Shown here: positions 17,601 to 25,900 of the stretch, piece after piece
Numbering within the stretch: position 1 is the stretch's first letter
Layout of the letters: the number at the start of each line of letters is the position of its first letter
DNA from: Planctomycetota bacterium
GTDB lineage: Bacteria; Planctomycetota; Phycisphaerae; Phycisphaerales; SM1A02
Assembly: GCA_022568135.1 (NCBI GenBank)
Contig: JADFFQ010000004.1
Span: 1-64,000 of the forward strand
Direction: 5' to 3'
Length of the DNA: 64,000 bases
Notes under the pieces: model-generated
The model's database searches: none
What the model was told of the DNA's origin: nothing
Seen by the model: only the letters and a program-made list of their open reading frames with translations
Made by a program: the position numbers and the translations under genes

Positions 17601-17946
17601 AACGACCACCGAGAAGGAGATCGCGGACGGCGTGACGGTCAACGTCATCGAGCAGGAGTTCACAGTTCTGGGCCTCGGTGATCTGTTCGATCAACTGCTC
17701 GACGGACTGACCAACTCCATTGACGGCACGGTGACGCTCGCCGATCAGGTTTTCCAAGACCAGATCGATCTCACGAACAAGCGCATCGAGGCCTTTGATG
17801 TGCGCCTGGAGGCGCGACGGGAGCGGCTTGAGCGGCAGTTTCTGGCCATGGAGAAGGCCCTGGCCCAGCTTCAGGCCCAGAACAACGCCCTGCTGTCGCT
17901 GGCCGGCAATCTGGCCCTCGCCCAAAACCTCTCCATCCGCCGATAG
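14650..17946 (+). CDS. fliD: Flagellar hook-associated protein 2 (filament cap) FliD, enlarged
   Basis: Caps the growing flagellar filament and assists flagellin folding outside the cell. The FliD_N domain is recognisable at about 5-110 (GIGLISGIDTATLIDSLI onward). FliD_C is at about 880-1095, with RDTQKIEDAVFQLVTTFNDA, a LFAAF segment, and a terminal coiled coil ending RRERLERQFLAMEKALAQLQ. Typical FliD is 450-700 residues; this one is 1098. The excess (about 135-800) consists of roughly five divergent modules of the flagellin hook-IN type, with the pattern 'LNGGxGv...I.D..G...sLnDvIDrINss..v.a.v...g..l.iTDt.GGg.L', often ending 'AADLGI'. These should form extra surface domains on the cap. 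fliS follows 65 bases downstream. Confidence 0.92.
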   Translation: MGTITTGIGLISGIDTATLIDSLIALEARGKLGLQARLVSLQAQKTALLDINARLLNFKNIARSFRLDSIFKSALASSSNSDILTATASARSLPGTFTFIVKQLVATSQKLSAGFADTDTTPLGLTSLSFEFGKGTLSTDTDLENLNGGAGVARGKIIIIDGIGTTTVDLTDVTSLNEVLDRINSSGANVTATVDGDHVVVTENDLGALEIKNAIGYTTATDLGIAATDGGDGIITGTDINTISGSTALRSLNDGNGVIIRNNVPDLHIKARDTTSVFDIDLGRVDAAIDDTTLLADLNNGSGIKISNDAPDFTIVTSEGVSVDINIGQIVDSNDDVTDEAVTTVGELKTRITSQLAAAGVTDIALAVTTDNRFTLTETTLGGGALQVIGAGPSNDQTAQDLGILGTDGGTGDTDGTQDGVITGTIIPNTVQTTAALTLQDVIDRINNALDTGGGANAGRIVASIATDGVSLLITDTIGGGGNLIIEGFSTDPNEPNAAADLGIFTGLAGVAASTVDGNRLIAGLNSVLVGNLNGGAGLSGNTTLTITDKAAGNDTFTIDELGSLNDIIDQINSSPNIQVTASLNSKGTGLLITDTSAGGGSLTIGGSAATELKINGTTTQNTIEGANLQLRYVSEASLLSDLNYGRGVGTGVFRITDGYGNVADVNIGSDSLTLFDIIQEINSRGLAVKARVNDNGDGLLLEHDPTNASPVETGEPFVAIKVETLSGTTAADLNILGEADAVGEDIEGSYERVVTLDVSDSLSDVVGKINDAGIPVSASIINIGSGATPFRLNFSSKITGRLGELIIDSGGVDLGLTTLSDGRDAKVFFGSDDPSQGFLITSSSNSISDVVPGVTIDLVSASDDPVTVTVTRDTQKIEDAVFQLVTTFNDAIGRINEYDFFDVDSEQRGPLLGNSTTARVRGALYRVVQGPARGVETQYQRLSQVGIRVGAEGVLTFDKDKFREAYENDPEAVENLFAAFKGSTTTEKEIADGVTVNVIEQEFTVLGLGDLFDQLLDGLTNSIDGTVTLADQVFQDQIDLTNKRIEAFDVRLEARRERLERQFLAMEKALAQLQAQNNALLSLAGNLALAQNLSIRR

Positions 17947-18011
17947 TTGTCTCCACGAAATCGCCGGGCAGACGCATCTGATGCAGCAACCGAGCCGATA
18001 CATCATGGACG

Positions 18012-18497
18012 ATGAGCTCATCGCAACCTAACCCCTACCTGCACACAAAGGTGATGACCGCCAGCACAGCTGAGCTTCGGCTGCTGCTGTTCGACGGCGC
18101 CCTGAAGTTCGCCGAGCAGGGCAAGGCCGCATTGGAGGCTGGCGACCACGAGGCGGCGTACGAGGGCATCAGCCGTTGCCAGGACATTCTCATCGAGCTA
18201 ATCAACAGCCTCGAGCCTCAGCATTCCCCGGAGCTTTGCCAGCAGCTTTCGTCCTTGTACACGTTCATGTATACGCGGTTGATTGCGGCGGTCGGCGAGC
18301 GCAGCCCGGCCATTGTCGAGGAGGTGCTCGGACTACTAAGGTACGAGCGAGAGACGTGGTCGATGCTGATTGAACGGTTGGCTGAGGAGAACGTCGCGGC
18401 CGGGGGTCTTGTGGACACCCCCCGAGCCCAGCCGCCACAGCCGGCCCATGCCAGCGGATCGTCTCTGATCGGCGGCTCGATCAGTGTGAAGGGGTGA
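18012..18497 (+). CDS. fliS: Flagellin export chaperone FliS
   Basis: A cytoplasmic helical-bundle chaperone that holds flagellin unfolded before export. It has 161 residues. The N-terminus has the family pattern NPYLHTKVMTASTAELRLLL followed by FDGALKFAEQG. Four helices run to about residue 128, and the last 30 residues are a Pro/Ala/Ser tail not seen in minimal FliS. The ATG at 18012 (ATGAGCTCATCG) is chosen because the upstream in-frame sequence is not protein-like. It directly follows fliD, the usual order. Confidence 0.88.
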   Translation: MSSSQPNPYLHTKVMTASTAELRLLLFDGALKFAEQGKAALEAGDHEAAYEGISRCQDILIELINSLEPQHSPELCQQLSSLYTFMYTRLIAAVGERSPAIVEEVLGLLRYERETWSMLIERLAEENVAAGGLVDTPRAQPPQPAHASGSSLIGGSISVKG

Positions 18498-18642
18498 TCT
18501 CGGCCTCAACTGATGGGGGCCGGGCCCCGTCGGGATCATGCGAGCAACGCTGGAGCCGGCGGCGGCGAACCGCTACAGACTGTCCAGCCGTCAGAGATGC
18601 TCACAGATTGTCTAATGACAAGGGCCGGCTCAGATATCCCGG

Positions 18643-18670
18643 TTGAATCCGAACCCCGGTGGGCTATTGT
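18643..18670 (+). promoter_or_regulatory. Sigma-70-type promoter candidate before the polysaccharide cluster
   Basis: TTGAAT, a 16-base spacer, then TATTGT, about 160 bases upstream of the first cluster gene, in the 330-base fliS-epimerase gap. A GC-rich inverted repeat (CGGTGGGC / GCCCACCG) flanks the -10 region. Nothing else is recognisable in this gap. Confidence 0.35.
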
Positions 18671-18827
18671 TATGTTGGCATTGTTTGGCCCACCGAGCCG
18701 GGGTGGACCGGCGATGCTGAGAGGGGGAGGAACTCTGAGCCTGCGGGTGAGGTGGGATGTCTAGTCGCCCGAACCTGGCGCGGCAGCCGGGCCGTTCGAG
18801 GAATCAACCGGCGGGAAGGAATGGGAA

Positions 18828-19829
18828 ATGGCCAAAGATCAAATGATCGTCGTGGCCGGTGGAGGGGGGTTCATCGGAGGGCATCTCGTCGCCGACCTGC
18901 TTCGCCAAGGCTACACCAGCATCCGCTCGGTTGATATCAAGCCGTTCGCCCAGTGGCATCAGCGATTCGATGTGGTCGAGAACCTCCAGCTCGATCTCAA
19001 GGACAAGAGCAACTGCCTGGAGGCATGCGACGGTGCGGCCGAGGTGTATCAGCTCGCCGCCGACATGGGCGGGATGGGGTTCATCGAGGCCAACAAGGCC
19101 CTGTGCATGCTTTCGGTTCTGATCAACACGCACATGCTCATCGCGGCCAAAGACACGGGCGTGCAGCGCTTTTTCTATTCCTCGTCCGCCTGCGTCTACA
19201 ACCAGGAGAAGCAGACGAGCGAAGATGTCGTCGCCCTGAAAGAAGAGGACGCCTATCCCGCCGACGCGGAGGACGGCTACGGCTGGGAGAAAATCTTCTC
19301 CGAGCGGATGTGCCGGCATTTCCGAGAAGACTTCGGAATCGTTACCCGTATGGCTCGCTACCACAACGTCTACGGCCCGCACGGCACCTGGGAGGGCGGG
19401 CGCGAAAAGGCTCCGGCCGCCATTTGCCGCAAGGTGATCCAGGCCAAGGTCGCCGGCCGCGATGAGATCGAGATCTGGGGCGACGGCCGGCAGACCCGCA
19501 GCTTCATGTACATCGACGACTGCCTCAAAGGCACGGACATGATCATGCGCAGCGACGTCACCGAGCCGCTGAATCTGGGTTCCAACGAGTTGGTCACGAT
19601 CAATCAGCTTGTGGACATCGTCCAGGAGATCGCCGACATCAAGCTCAAGCGTCAATACAACCTCAGCGCCCCCAAGGGCGTCAACGGGCGTAATAGCGAT
19701 AACACGCAGATCAAGAAGTGCCTCGGCTGGGAGCCGAGCATTCGGTTGCGCGAGGGCATGGCCAAGACGTATGCCTGGATCTACGACGAATACATGGCCA
19801 AGTACGGCGCCAAGGCCCGGGCGGTGTGA
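18828..19829 (+). CDS. GDP-mannose 3,5-epimerase-like SDR
   Basis: An extended short-chain dehydrogenase/epimerase of 333 residues. It shows the Rossmann motif GGGGFIGGHL at 11-20, the ADMGGMGFI loop, catalytic SSSACVY and YxxxK (YGWEK). The stretch HNVYGPHGTWEGGREKAPAA and WGDGRQTRSFMYIDDC are diagnostic of the GDP-mannose 3,5-epimerase group rather than UDP-glucose 4-epimerases. The expected product is GDP-L-galactose or a related GDP-hexose feeding the downstream glycosyltransferase. ATG at 18828 follows GGAAGGAATGGGAA. First gene of a co-directional run to 26623. Confidence 0.88.
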   Translation: MAKDQMIVVAGGGGFIGGHLVADLLRQGYTSIRSVDIKPFAQWHQRFDVVENLQLDLKDKSNCLEACDGAAEVYQLAADMGGMGFIEANKALCMLSVLINTHMLIAAKDTGVQRFFYSSSACVYNQEKQTSEDVVALKEEDAYPADAEDGYGWEKIFSERMCRHFREDFGIVTRMARYHNVYGPHGTWEGGREKAPAAICRKVIQAKVAGRDEIEIWGDGRQTRSFMYIDDCLKGTDMIMRSDVTEPLNLGSNELVTINQLVDIVQEIADIKLKRQYNLSAPKGVNGRNSDNTQIKKCLGWEPSIRLREGMAKTYAWIYDEYMAKYGAKARAV

Positions 19830-19899
19830 GGTTGCCGGCGGCTGTTGCGGCCTCCATGACCAGCGACCGTGCATGCTGCGATAGAAGTGTCATCCGCCC

Positions 19900-21141
19900 G
19901 TGCCCAGCAACTCGACAGCCAAGACGATCTTGATTCTTAGCCAGGTCTACGTGCCGGACCCTGCCAGCGTAGGGCAGCACATGGCCGACGTAGCAACCGA
20001 GATGGCGCGGCGCGGGTATCGCGTCGTGGTGCTCGCCGCCAACCGCGGCTACAACGACCCGTCAATAAAATATCCGCCGAGCGAGGTTCTCGACGGCGTA
20101 GAGGTTCGCCGGATTCCGCTTTCGTCGTTCGGGAAGAGGTCGATTCCCATGCGACTGCTGGCGTCGGCGAGCTTCCTCATTCAATGCGTCCTGCGCGGCG
20201 TGTTCACGCGACGCCTGGCTTGCGTGCTGGTCAGCACCTCGCCGCCGATGTGCTCCGCCGCGGCGCTGATCATCGCGGCGATACGAGGCGCTCGCGTCAA
20301 GTACTGGGTGATGGACCTCAACCCAGATCAGATGATCGCGCTGGGGTGGATCAAGGCGTCATCACCCATTGTCAAACTGTTCGATTGGTTCAACCGAATA
20401 GTCCTGCGCCGCGCCTCGGACATCATCACCCTCGATCGCTTCATGGCCGAGCGCCTCCTGCGCAAACTCGATGTCAGCGAGAAGCTGCATGTCATGCCGC
20501 CGTGGCCTCACGATGATCACCTCGAGGTTGTCCACCACGAAGACAACCCATTCCGCAAGGAGCACAACCTTCAAGACAAGTTCGTCATCATGTACAGCGG
20601 CAACCACGGCTTGACGACACCGGTCACGACAGTGCTCCAGGCGGCATTACGTTTGCAGGACGACGAGCGACTGCTGTTCATGTTCATCGGCGGCGGGCAC
20701 GGGAAGAAGGAGGTCGAGCAGGTGATCGCCCAGCATGAGCCACGTAACATCGTCTCGCTGCCCTACCAGCCGTTGTCGCAGCTCAGATACTCGCTGTCAG
20801 CGGCCGACGTGCACGTGGTGACCATGGTGCAGGAGGCGGTCGGCATCGTTCACCCATGCAAGATATACGGAGCGATGGCCGTGGCCCGGCCGATCCTGCT
20901 GGTCGGGCCCGATCCGTCGCATGTGGCCGACCTCCTCCGCGAAGATCAGATCGGTTGGCGTGTCGACCACGGTGATGTAGAGTCGGCCGTCCGGACCATC
21001 CGCCTGATCACCCAGGCCGATCCTGACCAGCTGGCGGCGATGGGGCAGCGTGCACAGCGGATCGTCCAGCACCGATTGAGCAAGCGGAAGCTCTGCGCAG
21101 CGTTCGGCGAGGTCATGGAGCGCGGTCTTGACTCGGCCTGA
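19900..21141 (+). CDS. GT4-family glycosyltransferase (WcaI-like)
   Basis: A GT-B fold glycosyltransferase of 413 residues. The N-terminal Rossmann half starts KTILILSQVYVPDPASVGQH. A central acceptor region has SPPMCSAAALIIA and the YWVMDLNPDQ stretch typical of WcaI-like enzymes. The C-terminal donor half has YSGNHGLTTPV, FIGGGHGKKEVE and the E-x7-E-like motif EAVGIVHPCKIYGAMA. It is cytoplasmic or peripheral; an amphipathic patch at about 85-125 may bind membrane. Probably transfers a hexose to a lipid-linked glycan. The start is GTG at 19900. Confidence 0.85.
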   Translation: MPSNSTAKTILILSQVYVPDPASVGQHMADVATEMARRGYRVVVLAANRGYNDPSIKYPPSEVLDGVEVRRIPLSSFGKRSIPMRLLASASFLIQCVLRGVFTRRLACVLVSTSPPMCSAAALIIAAIRGARVKYWVMDLNPDQMIALGWIKASSPIVKLFDWFNRIVLRRASDIITLDRFMAERLLRKLDVSEKLHVMPPWPHDDHLEVVHHEDNPFRKEHNLQDKFVIMYSGNHGLTTPVTTVLQAALRLQDDERLLFMFIGGGHGKKEVEQVIAQHEPRNIVSLPYQPLSQLRYSLSAADVHVVTMVQEAVGIVHPCKIYGAMAVARPILLVGPDPSHVADLLREDQIGWRVDHGDVESAVRTIRLITQADPDQLAAMGQRAQRIVQHRLSKRKLCAAFGEVMERGLDSA

Positions 21142-21308
21142 ACGGGCCGGCGTCCAGCGTCGTATACAGAGTTACCCTCTGTGGACAAGGAGCCGGCGTG
21201 ACGCCTTGATCGGGCGCATCGCCTCGGCGCCACTAAGCGCGATAGGAGATCGGGTCGATCAGTTGGAGCAGGATCAGTCCTTGCGGGCAAGTGACGACCT
21301 CTGAAGTG

Positions 21309-21722
21309 ATGGCTGCATTTCGATTCAACCACCTCGGCGTGGCCGTGCCAGGCATCGACGATGCCGTCAGTTTCTACACTGAACTGTTCGGGTACAAGCT
21401 GCTGGCGGGTCCATTCGAAGATGCATCCCAGCAGGCAAAGGTCGCCTTCATCGGCAGCAATAGGGAAGGGGATGTCGTCATTGAATTGATCGAGCCGCTG
21501 AGTGAAAAGTCGCACGTTGCCGGGATCCTTGCCAAGGGCATCGGCGCGTATCACGTCTGCTACGAGGTGGACGACATCGAGCACACGCTTGACGAGGTGC
21601 GTGCGCGGGGCTGCGTGATCGTTCAAGAGCCGGTGCCGGCCGTAGCGTACCAAGGCCGGCGCATTGCCTGGTTCTACACGCCGGCCAGGCAGTTGATGGA
21701 GCTGGTTGAACGTGAGCGTTGA
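21309..21722 (+). CDS. VOC-family protein (methylmalonyl-CoA epimerase/glyoxalase-like)
   Basis: A vicinal-oxygen-chelate fold protein of about 137 residues with two paired beta-alpha-beta-beta-beta modules. Candidate metal ligands are His in FNHLGVAV, Glu in IELIEP, His in AYHVCYEV and Glu in MELVERER, the pattern of methylmalonyl-CoA epimerase. GTG at 21291 is an alternative start. The 3' end overlaps the fkbH gene by about 11 bases. In this context it may act on an acyl-ACP or acyl-CoA intermediate. The gene is thus better read as part of the FkbH-ACP module than as a general metabolic enzyme, which is inference. Confidence 0.8.
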   Translation: MAAFRFNHLGVAVPGIDDAVSFYTELFGYKLLAGPFEDASQQAKVAFIGSNREGDVVIELIEPLSEKSHVAGILAKGIGAYHVCYEVDDIEHTLDEVRARGCVIVQEPVPAVAYQGRRIAWFYTPARQLMELVERER

Positions 21723-23616
21723 AGCAGAGAATCACCGTCAGCAGATCGATGCGCTGATCGCCTCGGGCGACGCGTCAGGTGCGCACGCCTTGCTCGCGGA
21801 CCTGTGGCAAGCCGAGTCGAGCCCGGCGCTGGCCGGCTTCATCGTCTCGCGCTGGGAGAAGATGCGTGATCAACTTTCATGCTTGAAATGCAAGACCGCG
21901 ATCTTGCGCTCGTTCACCCTGGAGCCGCTCGTACCGATGGTGCGGGCCGGTGCGGCAGCCGCGGGAATCGATCTGGACGTACAGCTCGGCGATTTCAACG
22001 CCTACGCTCAGGAGATCATCGACCCGGGAAGCCGGCTGTACCGGTTCGACGCGAACCTCGTGATCCTGGCGGTGCAGACCCGGGATATCGCGCCCCGACT
22101 GTGGCAGGACTTCACCGACCTGACTCCCGCCGACGTTGACGACGCCGTGCAGCGCGTGACCAACAGCTTCGCGACATGGATCGAGACGCTACGCTCGCAC
22201 AGCCAGGCGCATCTGGTCATCCACTCCCTGGACCTGCCGCCGCGCTTCAATCAAGGCGTGCTTGATACTCAAGTTGAATCGAGTCAGGCTTGGGCAATCC
22301 AGCAGATCAACCAACAGCTTGCCACCCTCGCCCGGCAGCACACCGGCGTGTACGTGCTCGACTACGACGCGCTCATCGCACGGCACGGCCGGCTGAACTG
22401 GTATGATCCGCAGAAGTGGCTGACGGTGCGCCTGCCCATCGCCGCTGACAAGCTCATCCATCTGGCCGAGGAATGGCTGCGGTTTGTGTGCCCGCTGACC
22501 GGCAAGGCGGCCAAGTGCCTCGTGTGCGACCTCGACAACACGCTGTGGGGCGGCATTATCGGCGAAGATGGCATCGACGGCATACAGCTTGGCGCCGAAT
22601 ACCCCGGGGCCGCCTATCTCGAACTGCAGCGGGCCATCCTCGACCTGTATCAGCGCGGGATCATCCTCGCCATCTGCTCCAAGAACAACAATGACGATGC
22701 GATGGAGGTGCTCGAGAATCACCCGCACATGCTGCTGCGGCCACATCACTTCGCCGCGAAGCGGATTGATTGGAACGATAAGGTCCGGAACCTGCGTGCC
22801 ATCGCCGCCCAACTGAACGTCGGTATCGATGCGCTGGCGTTCATTGACGACAATCCGGTCGAGTGCAGGCTTGTTCGCTCACAGCTGCCTGAGATCACGG
22901 TGATTCAGCTTCCCGAGGATCCGATGTTGTCTGCGGACCTCCTTCGTCGGAGCCCGGTGTTCGAGCGTCTGAGCCGGTCGGATGAGGACAGGACTCGCGG
23001 GCAAATGTACGCCGAGCAGCGCCGGCGCGGCGAGCTGAAGCAGACGGTGGCCTCGCTGGAGGATTTCTACGAGTCGCTGGGGATGCAAGCCCACATCGCG
23101 CTGGTGACGCCGGCCACGCTGCCCCGGGTCGCGCAGCTCACTCAGAAGACCAACCAGTTCAACCTGACCACGCGGCGATACAGCGAGCAGCAGATCGCCG
23201 CCCTGGCTGCTGATCCCGACTGGAGGGTCTATTCGGTGCAAGTCGTCGATCGGTTCGGCGACAACGGCATCGTGGGTGTAGCCATCACACATCGCCGTGA
23301 CGACATCGTGGAGCTGGACACGTTCCTGCTCAGTTGCCGGGTGATCGGGCGCACGGTGGAGACGGCCATGCTAGCCACGATCGCCGAACACGCCAAAGAG
23401 GCCGGCGCCGCGCGGCTGGTCGGCTCGTTCATCCCCACGAGGAAGAACGCCCCGGCGGCGGACTTCTTCAAGATGCACGGGTTCGACTGTACATCTGAAG
23501 ATGTCCATGAATCAACATGGGGGCTCGACCTGACACGGAGCGCCGTGGAGCCGCCGCCCTGGATCGATCGAAAGGTTTCAGTCGAGGGAATGCCGCATGA
23601 CCGCGTCCGTGCTTGA
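21712..23616 (+). CDS. FkbH-like HAD-family protein (glyceryl-ACP loading type)
   Basis: A FkbH-family enzyme of about 634 residues. It has an N-terminal SGNH-like region (about 40-250), a HAD IIIC phosphatase core with DLDNTLWGGIIGEDG at about 273-287 and FIDDNPVECRLV, then a C-terminal GNAT-like domain (about 440-600) with TQKTNQFNLTTRRYSEQQI. Characterised FkbH proteins take 1,3-bisphosphoglycerate, remove phosphate and load a glyceryl unit onto an acyl carrier protein. The next gene is an ACP, overlapping by 20 bases, which supports this. GTG at 21712 has GGAG ten bases upstream; TTG at 21706 is possible. Confidence 0.88.
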   Translation: MSVEAENHRQQIDALIASGDASGAHALLADLWQAESSPALAGFIVSRWEKMRDQLSCLKCKTAILRSFTLEPLVPMVRAGAAAAGIDLDVQLGDFNAYAQEIIDPGSRLYRFDANLVILAVQTRDIAPRLWQDFTDLTPADVDDAVQRVTNSFATWIETLRSHSQAHLVIHSLDLPPRFNQGVLDTQVESSQAWAIQQINQQLATLARQHTGVYVLDYDALIARHGRLNWYDPQKWLTVRLPIAADKLIHLAEEWLRFVCPLTGKAAKCLVCDLDNTLWGGIIGEDGIDGIQLGAEYPGAAYLELQRAILDLYQRGIILAICSKNNNDDAMEVLENHPHMLLRPHHFAAKRIDWNDKVRNLRAIAAQLNVGIDALAFIDDNPVECRLVRSQLPEITVIQLPEDPMLSADLLRRSPVFERLSRSDEDRTRGQMYAEQRRRGELKQTVASLEDFYESLGMQAHIALVTPATLPRVAQLTQKTNQFNLTTRRYSEQQIAALAADPDWRVYSVQVVDRFGDNGIVGVAITHRRDDIVELDTFLLSCRVIGRTVETAMLATIAEHAKEAGAARLVGSFIPTRKNAPAADFFKMHGFDCTSEDVHESTWGLDLTRSAVEPPPWIDRKVSVEGMPHDRVRA

Positions 23617-23845
23617 CCGGGTGCGCCAGATCGTCGCCGACGTCTTCGGCCTTGCCCTGGATCAGATTGACGCTCGATCGTCGCCCGAATTGATTGAGGC
23701 GTGGGAATCGATAGCGCACCTCAACCTCGTGCTGAGTCTTGAGCAGGCGTTCGGCGTCTCGTTTACGCCTGATGAAATCGCGGAGCTTGTCAGCGTCGAG
23801 GCGATCGTGAACAAGGTGCACATGAAATTATCGCAGGCGGCGTGA
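23597..23845 (+). CDS. Acyl carrier protein
   Basis: An 82-residue four-helix carrier protein. The phosphopantetheine attachment Ser38 lies in WESIAHLNLVLSLEQAFGV, where the usual D-S is E-S. The helix I pattern VRQIVADVFGL and the helix III region FTPDEIAELVSVEAIVN fit the family. The start overlaps the end of fkbH by 20 bases, indicating translational coupling. It is not the fatty-acid ACP (no DSLD motif, acidic charge lower). It most likely carries the glyceryl or similar hydroxyacyl unit made by the preceding enzyme. Confidence 0.88.
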   Translation: MTASVLDRVRQIVADVFGLALDQIDARSSPELIEAWESIAHLNLVLSLEQAFGVSFTPDEIAELVSVEAIVNKVHMKLSQAA

Positions 23846-23889
23846 CCCTACCGGCCGACCGGCGTTGCAATTGAGCCAAGATAGTCCCA

Positions 23890-24972
23890 ATGCCGCAGCC
23901 CCAGATCACCATCCAAGAAGCGGGCCCGTCTGATCTCTCAGTCGTCGCGGACCTGCTGCGGCATCGCGACCAACGCGACCATGACATTCAATCGGTGCGA
24001 AGGTACCTCTTGGACCTCGACCCGGACAGGCTGCGGGCGTGGATTGCCATCGTTGACGGCCAGCCGGGGGGACTCACCGCCCTGTATATCCGCAATCTGT
24101 TATGGAATGACGGCGAGACAATCAAGGCCGGCTACTGGGCACACCTCTACGTGCAGCCGCAATACCGCAAGCTGATGCTGTACCCGCAACTGGTGTTCGC
24201 GATGCTCAATGGCGCCAAGTCCGCCGGTCTTGACCTGATCTATACCGGCACGCGGCGCCGAAAGGTCGCGGAAGCGCACGTCAAGCTGGGGTTTCATCGC
24301 GTTGGCAGGCTGCCGGTACTGATCAAGCCATTGAGTCCTGCACGCTTGATCAGCAAACATAAGGATTGGCCGGGTGCCACGAGACTCTTGGCGGCGCCTA
24401 TTGACTCTCTGTACCGTGGATACCTGGCGGCGCGTCGGCCGGGTTGTCCTGCAAATCTGTCGGCCGAAGAGCTGAAGCTGTCATCCGGGGACGTTGAGAC
24501 GCTCGTCCAGATGGCGAACGCTCGCGGGAAGGATCGAATCAGCCAGCGCTGGACGGCCGATGACCTTCGCCGACGATTTGCAGGCACCATCGAGGGCGGA
24601 CCGTACTCGGTGCTCGTCGCGTGGTCCGCCGGGGCGCTGACCGCGGCCCTCATCTTCCGCCTCGCCGAGCGCGGCAACGGCATCCGGGTGAGTGTGATCA
24701 TGGACGTGGTATGCTCGCCATCTGCGGCATCGGCAGCGCGTTGTCTTCTCGGTGAGGCCGAGCGGCGAGCTGACCATGATCACTGTGAGGCGATGCTCTA
24801 CTTGGAAGGGGCAGGCCCAACGATGGGCGAACTCGTTGCCAAACTCGGCTACCGAAACTCGCCCGAGGCCTACGACATTCTAGTCTGGCCTAAGGAGAAA
24901 GTGCCGACAGGATCAGCGGCGGCGGAGATATCGCGTTGGCGCTTCGCCTTTGCCGATCACGACGCGTTCTAG
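23890..24972 (+). CDS. Tandem GNAT-family acyltransferase
   Basis: A 360-residue protein with an N-terminal GNAT domain (about 5-150; acyl-donor-loop-like region YVQPQYRKLMLYPQLV, then TGTRRRKVAEAHVKLGFHRVG) and a more divergent C-terminal GNAT-like half (about 190-340; LVAWSAGALTAALIFRL, MGELVAKLGYRN). No signal or TM. Following fkbH and the ACP gene by 44 bases, it is a candidate to transfer the ACP-bound acyl group to a sugar or amino-sugar precursor. The substrate is not shown by sequence. Confidence 0.75.
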   Translation: MPQPQITIQEAGPSDLSVVADLLRHRDQRDHDIQSVRRYLLDLDPDRLRAWIAIVDGQPGGLTALYIRNLLWNDGETIKAGYWAHLYVQPQYRKLMLYPQLVFAMLNGAKSAGLDLIYTGTRRRKVAEAHVKLGFHRVGRLPVLIKPLSPARLISKHKDWPGATRLLAAPIDSLYRGYLAARRPGCPANLSAEELKLSSGDVETLVQMANARGKDRISQRWTADDLRRRFAGTIEGGPYSVLVAWSAGALTAALIFRLAERGNGIRVSVIMDVVCSPSAASAARCLLGEAERRADHDHCEAMLYLEGAGPTMGELVAKLGYRNSPEAYDILVWPKEKVPTGSAAAEISRWRFAFADHDAF

Positions 24973-25018
24973 CCCAGCAGCCCGTGGGAAGCATAGTTGA
25001 CGGACCGCCGGCCTGATC

Positions 25019-25900
25019 ATGACCCGTGCGATGAACACAACCCAGCCGATCATCAATGCTCTTTCATTTGATATCGAGGATTGGTTTCACATGGTGGGCA
25101 TCGATGCTGTTGGTGATCCCAAGATTTGGCCAACGCTGGAATCCATCGTGGAGCGCCACACTGAGTGGATCGTGCAAACCGTGACCGAGGCCGATGTCAA
25201 AGCCACGTTCTTCGTCTTGGGCTGGATCGCCGAACGCTATCCGCAGCTCGTGAGAATGATCGCTGAGCACGGGCACGAGCTGGGCACACACTCCTACTGG
25301 CATCGCAAGGTCTACGATCTCACACCCCAGCAGTTCCACCAGGACACGAAGCGGTCGATCGACATGATTGAATCGGCCGGCGGGCGGAAGGTTCTGGGCT
25401 ATCGCGCGCCGTCGTTCTCCATCACGCCCGGCACGGAATGGGCATTCGACGAGCTGCATGAGCTTGGCCTGCGCTATGATGCGAGCCTGTTTCCCACCCG
25501 CCGTGGCCATGGCGGGTACCCTTGCCCCGCCCAAGCCCATCTGTTCACCGCGACGCCTTCCGGGCGACCCCTGCCCGAGCTGCCAATGAGTGTGATGCGA
25601 ATCGGCCCCTTCCGCCTGCCCTTTTCCGGCGGCGGATACTTGCGCCTCCTACCACAATGGCTTATTCGCAGGGGCTTTGACCAGCTCAACGGCAACGGGA
25701 TCCCGGCGGTCGTCTACCTGCATCCGCGTGACTTTGACCCGAACTCTCCTCGCGTGCCCATGCCCCCGCATCGGCGGTTCACGTCGTACGTGGGACTCCG
25801 ATCCACAAAGATCAAGCTCAAGATGCTCTTGCAACGATACCGCTTCGACACCTGCGCCAGAGTATTGGGCATCGACTCTAGCCGGACGGCCCAGGAATGA
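25019..25900 (+). CDS. Polysaccharide deacetylase (NodB fold, DUF3473 type)
   Basis: A carbohydrate esterase family 4-like enzyme of 293 residues. Catalytic/metal motifs are SFDIEDWFH near residue 16, THSYWHR (His-x3-His metal pair), and YRAPSFSITP. A C-terminal extension with YLHPRDFDP and a Pro-Arg segment RVPMPPHRRFTSY matches the subgroup found in exopolysaccharide/exosortase clusters. No signal peptide is seen, so it may act on a lipid-linked intermediate on the cytoplasmic side or be exported otherwise. An alternative start is ATG at 25034. Confidence 0.88.
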   Translation: MTRAMNTTQPIINALSFDIEDWFHMVGIDAVGDPKIWPTLESIVERHTEWIVQTVTEADVKATFFVLGWIAERYPQLVRMIAEHGHELGTHSYWHRKVYDLTPQQFHQDTKRSIDMIESAGGRKVLGYRAPSFSITPGTEWAFDELHELGLRYDASLFPTRRGHGGYPCPAQAHLFTATPSGRPLPELPMSVMRIGPFRLPFSGGGYLRLLPQWLIRRGFDQLNGNGIPAVVYLHPRDFDPNSPRVPMPPHRRFTSYVGLRSTKIKLKMLLQRYRFDTCARVLGIDSSRTAQE

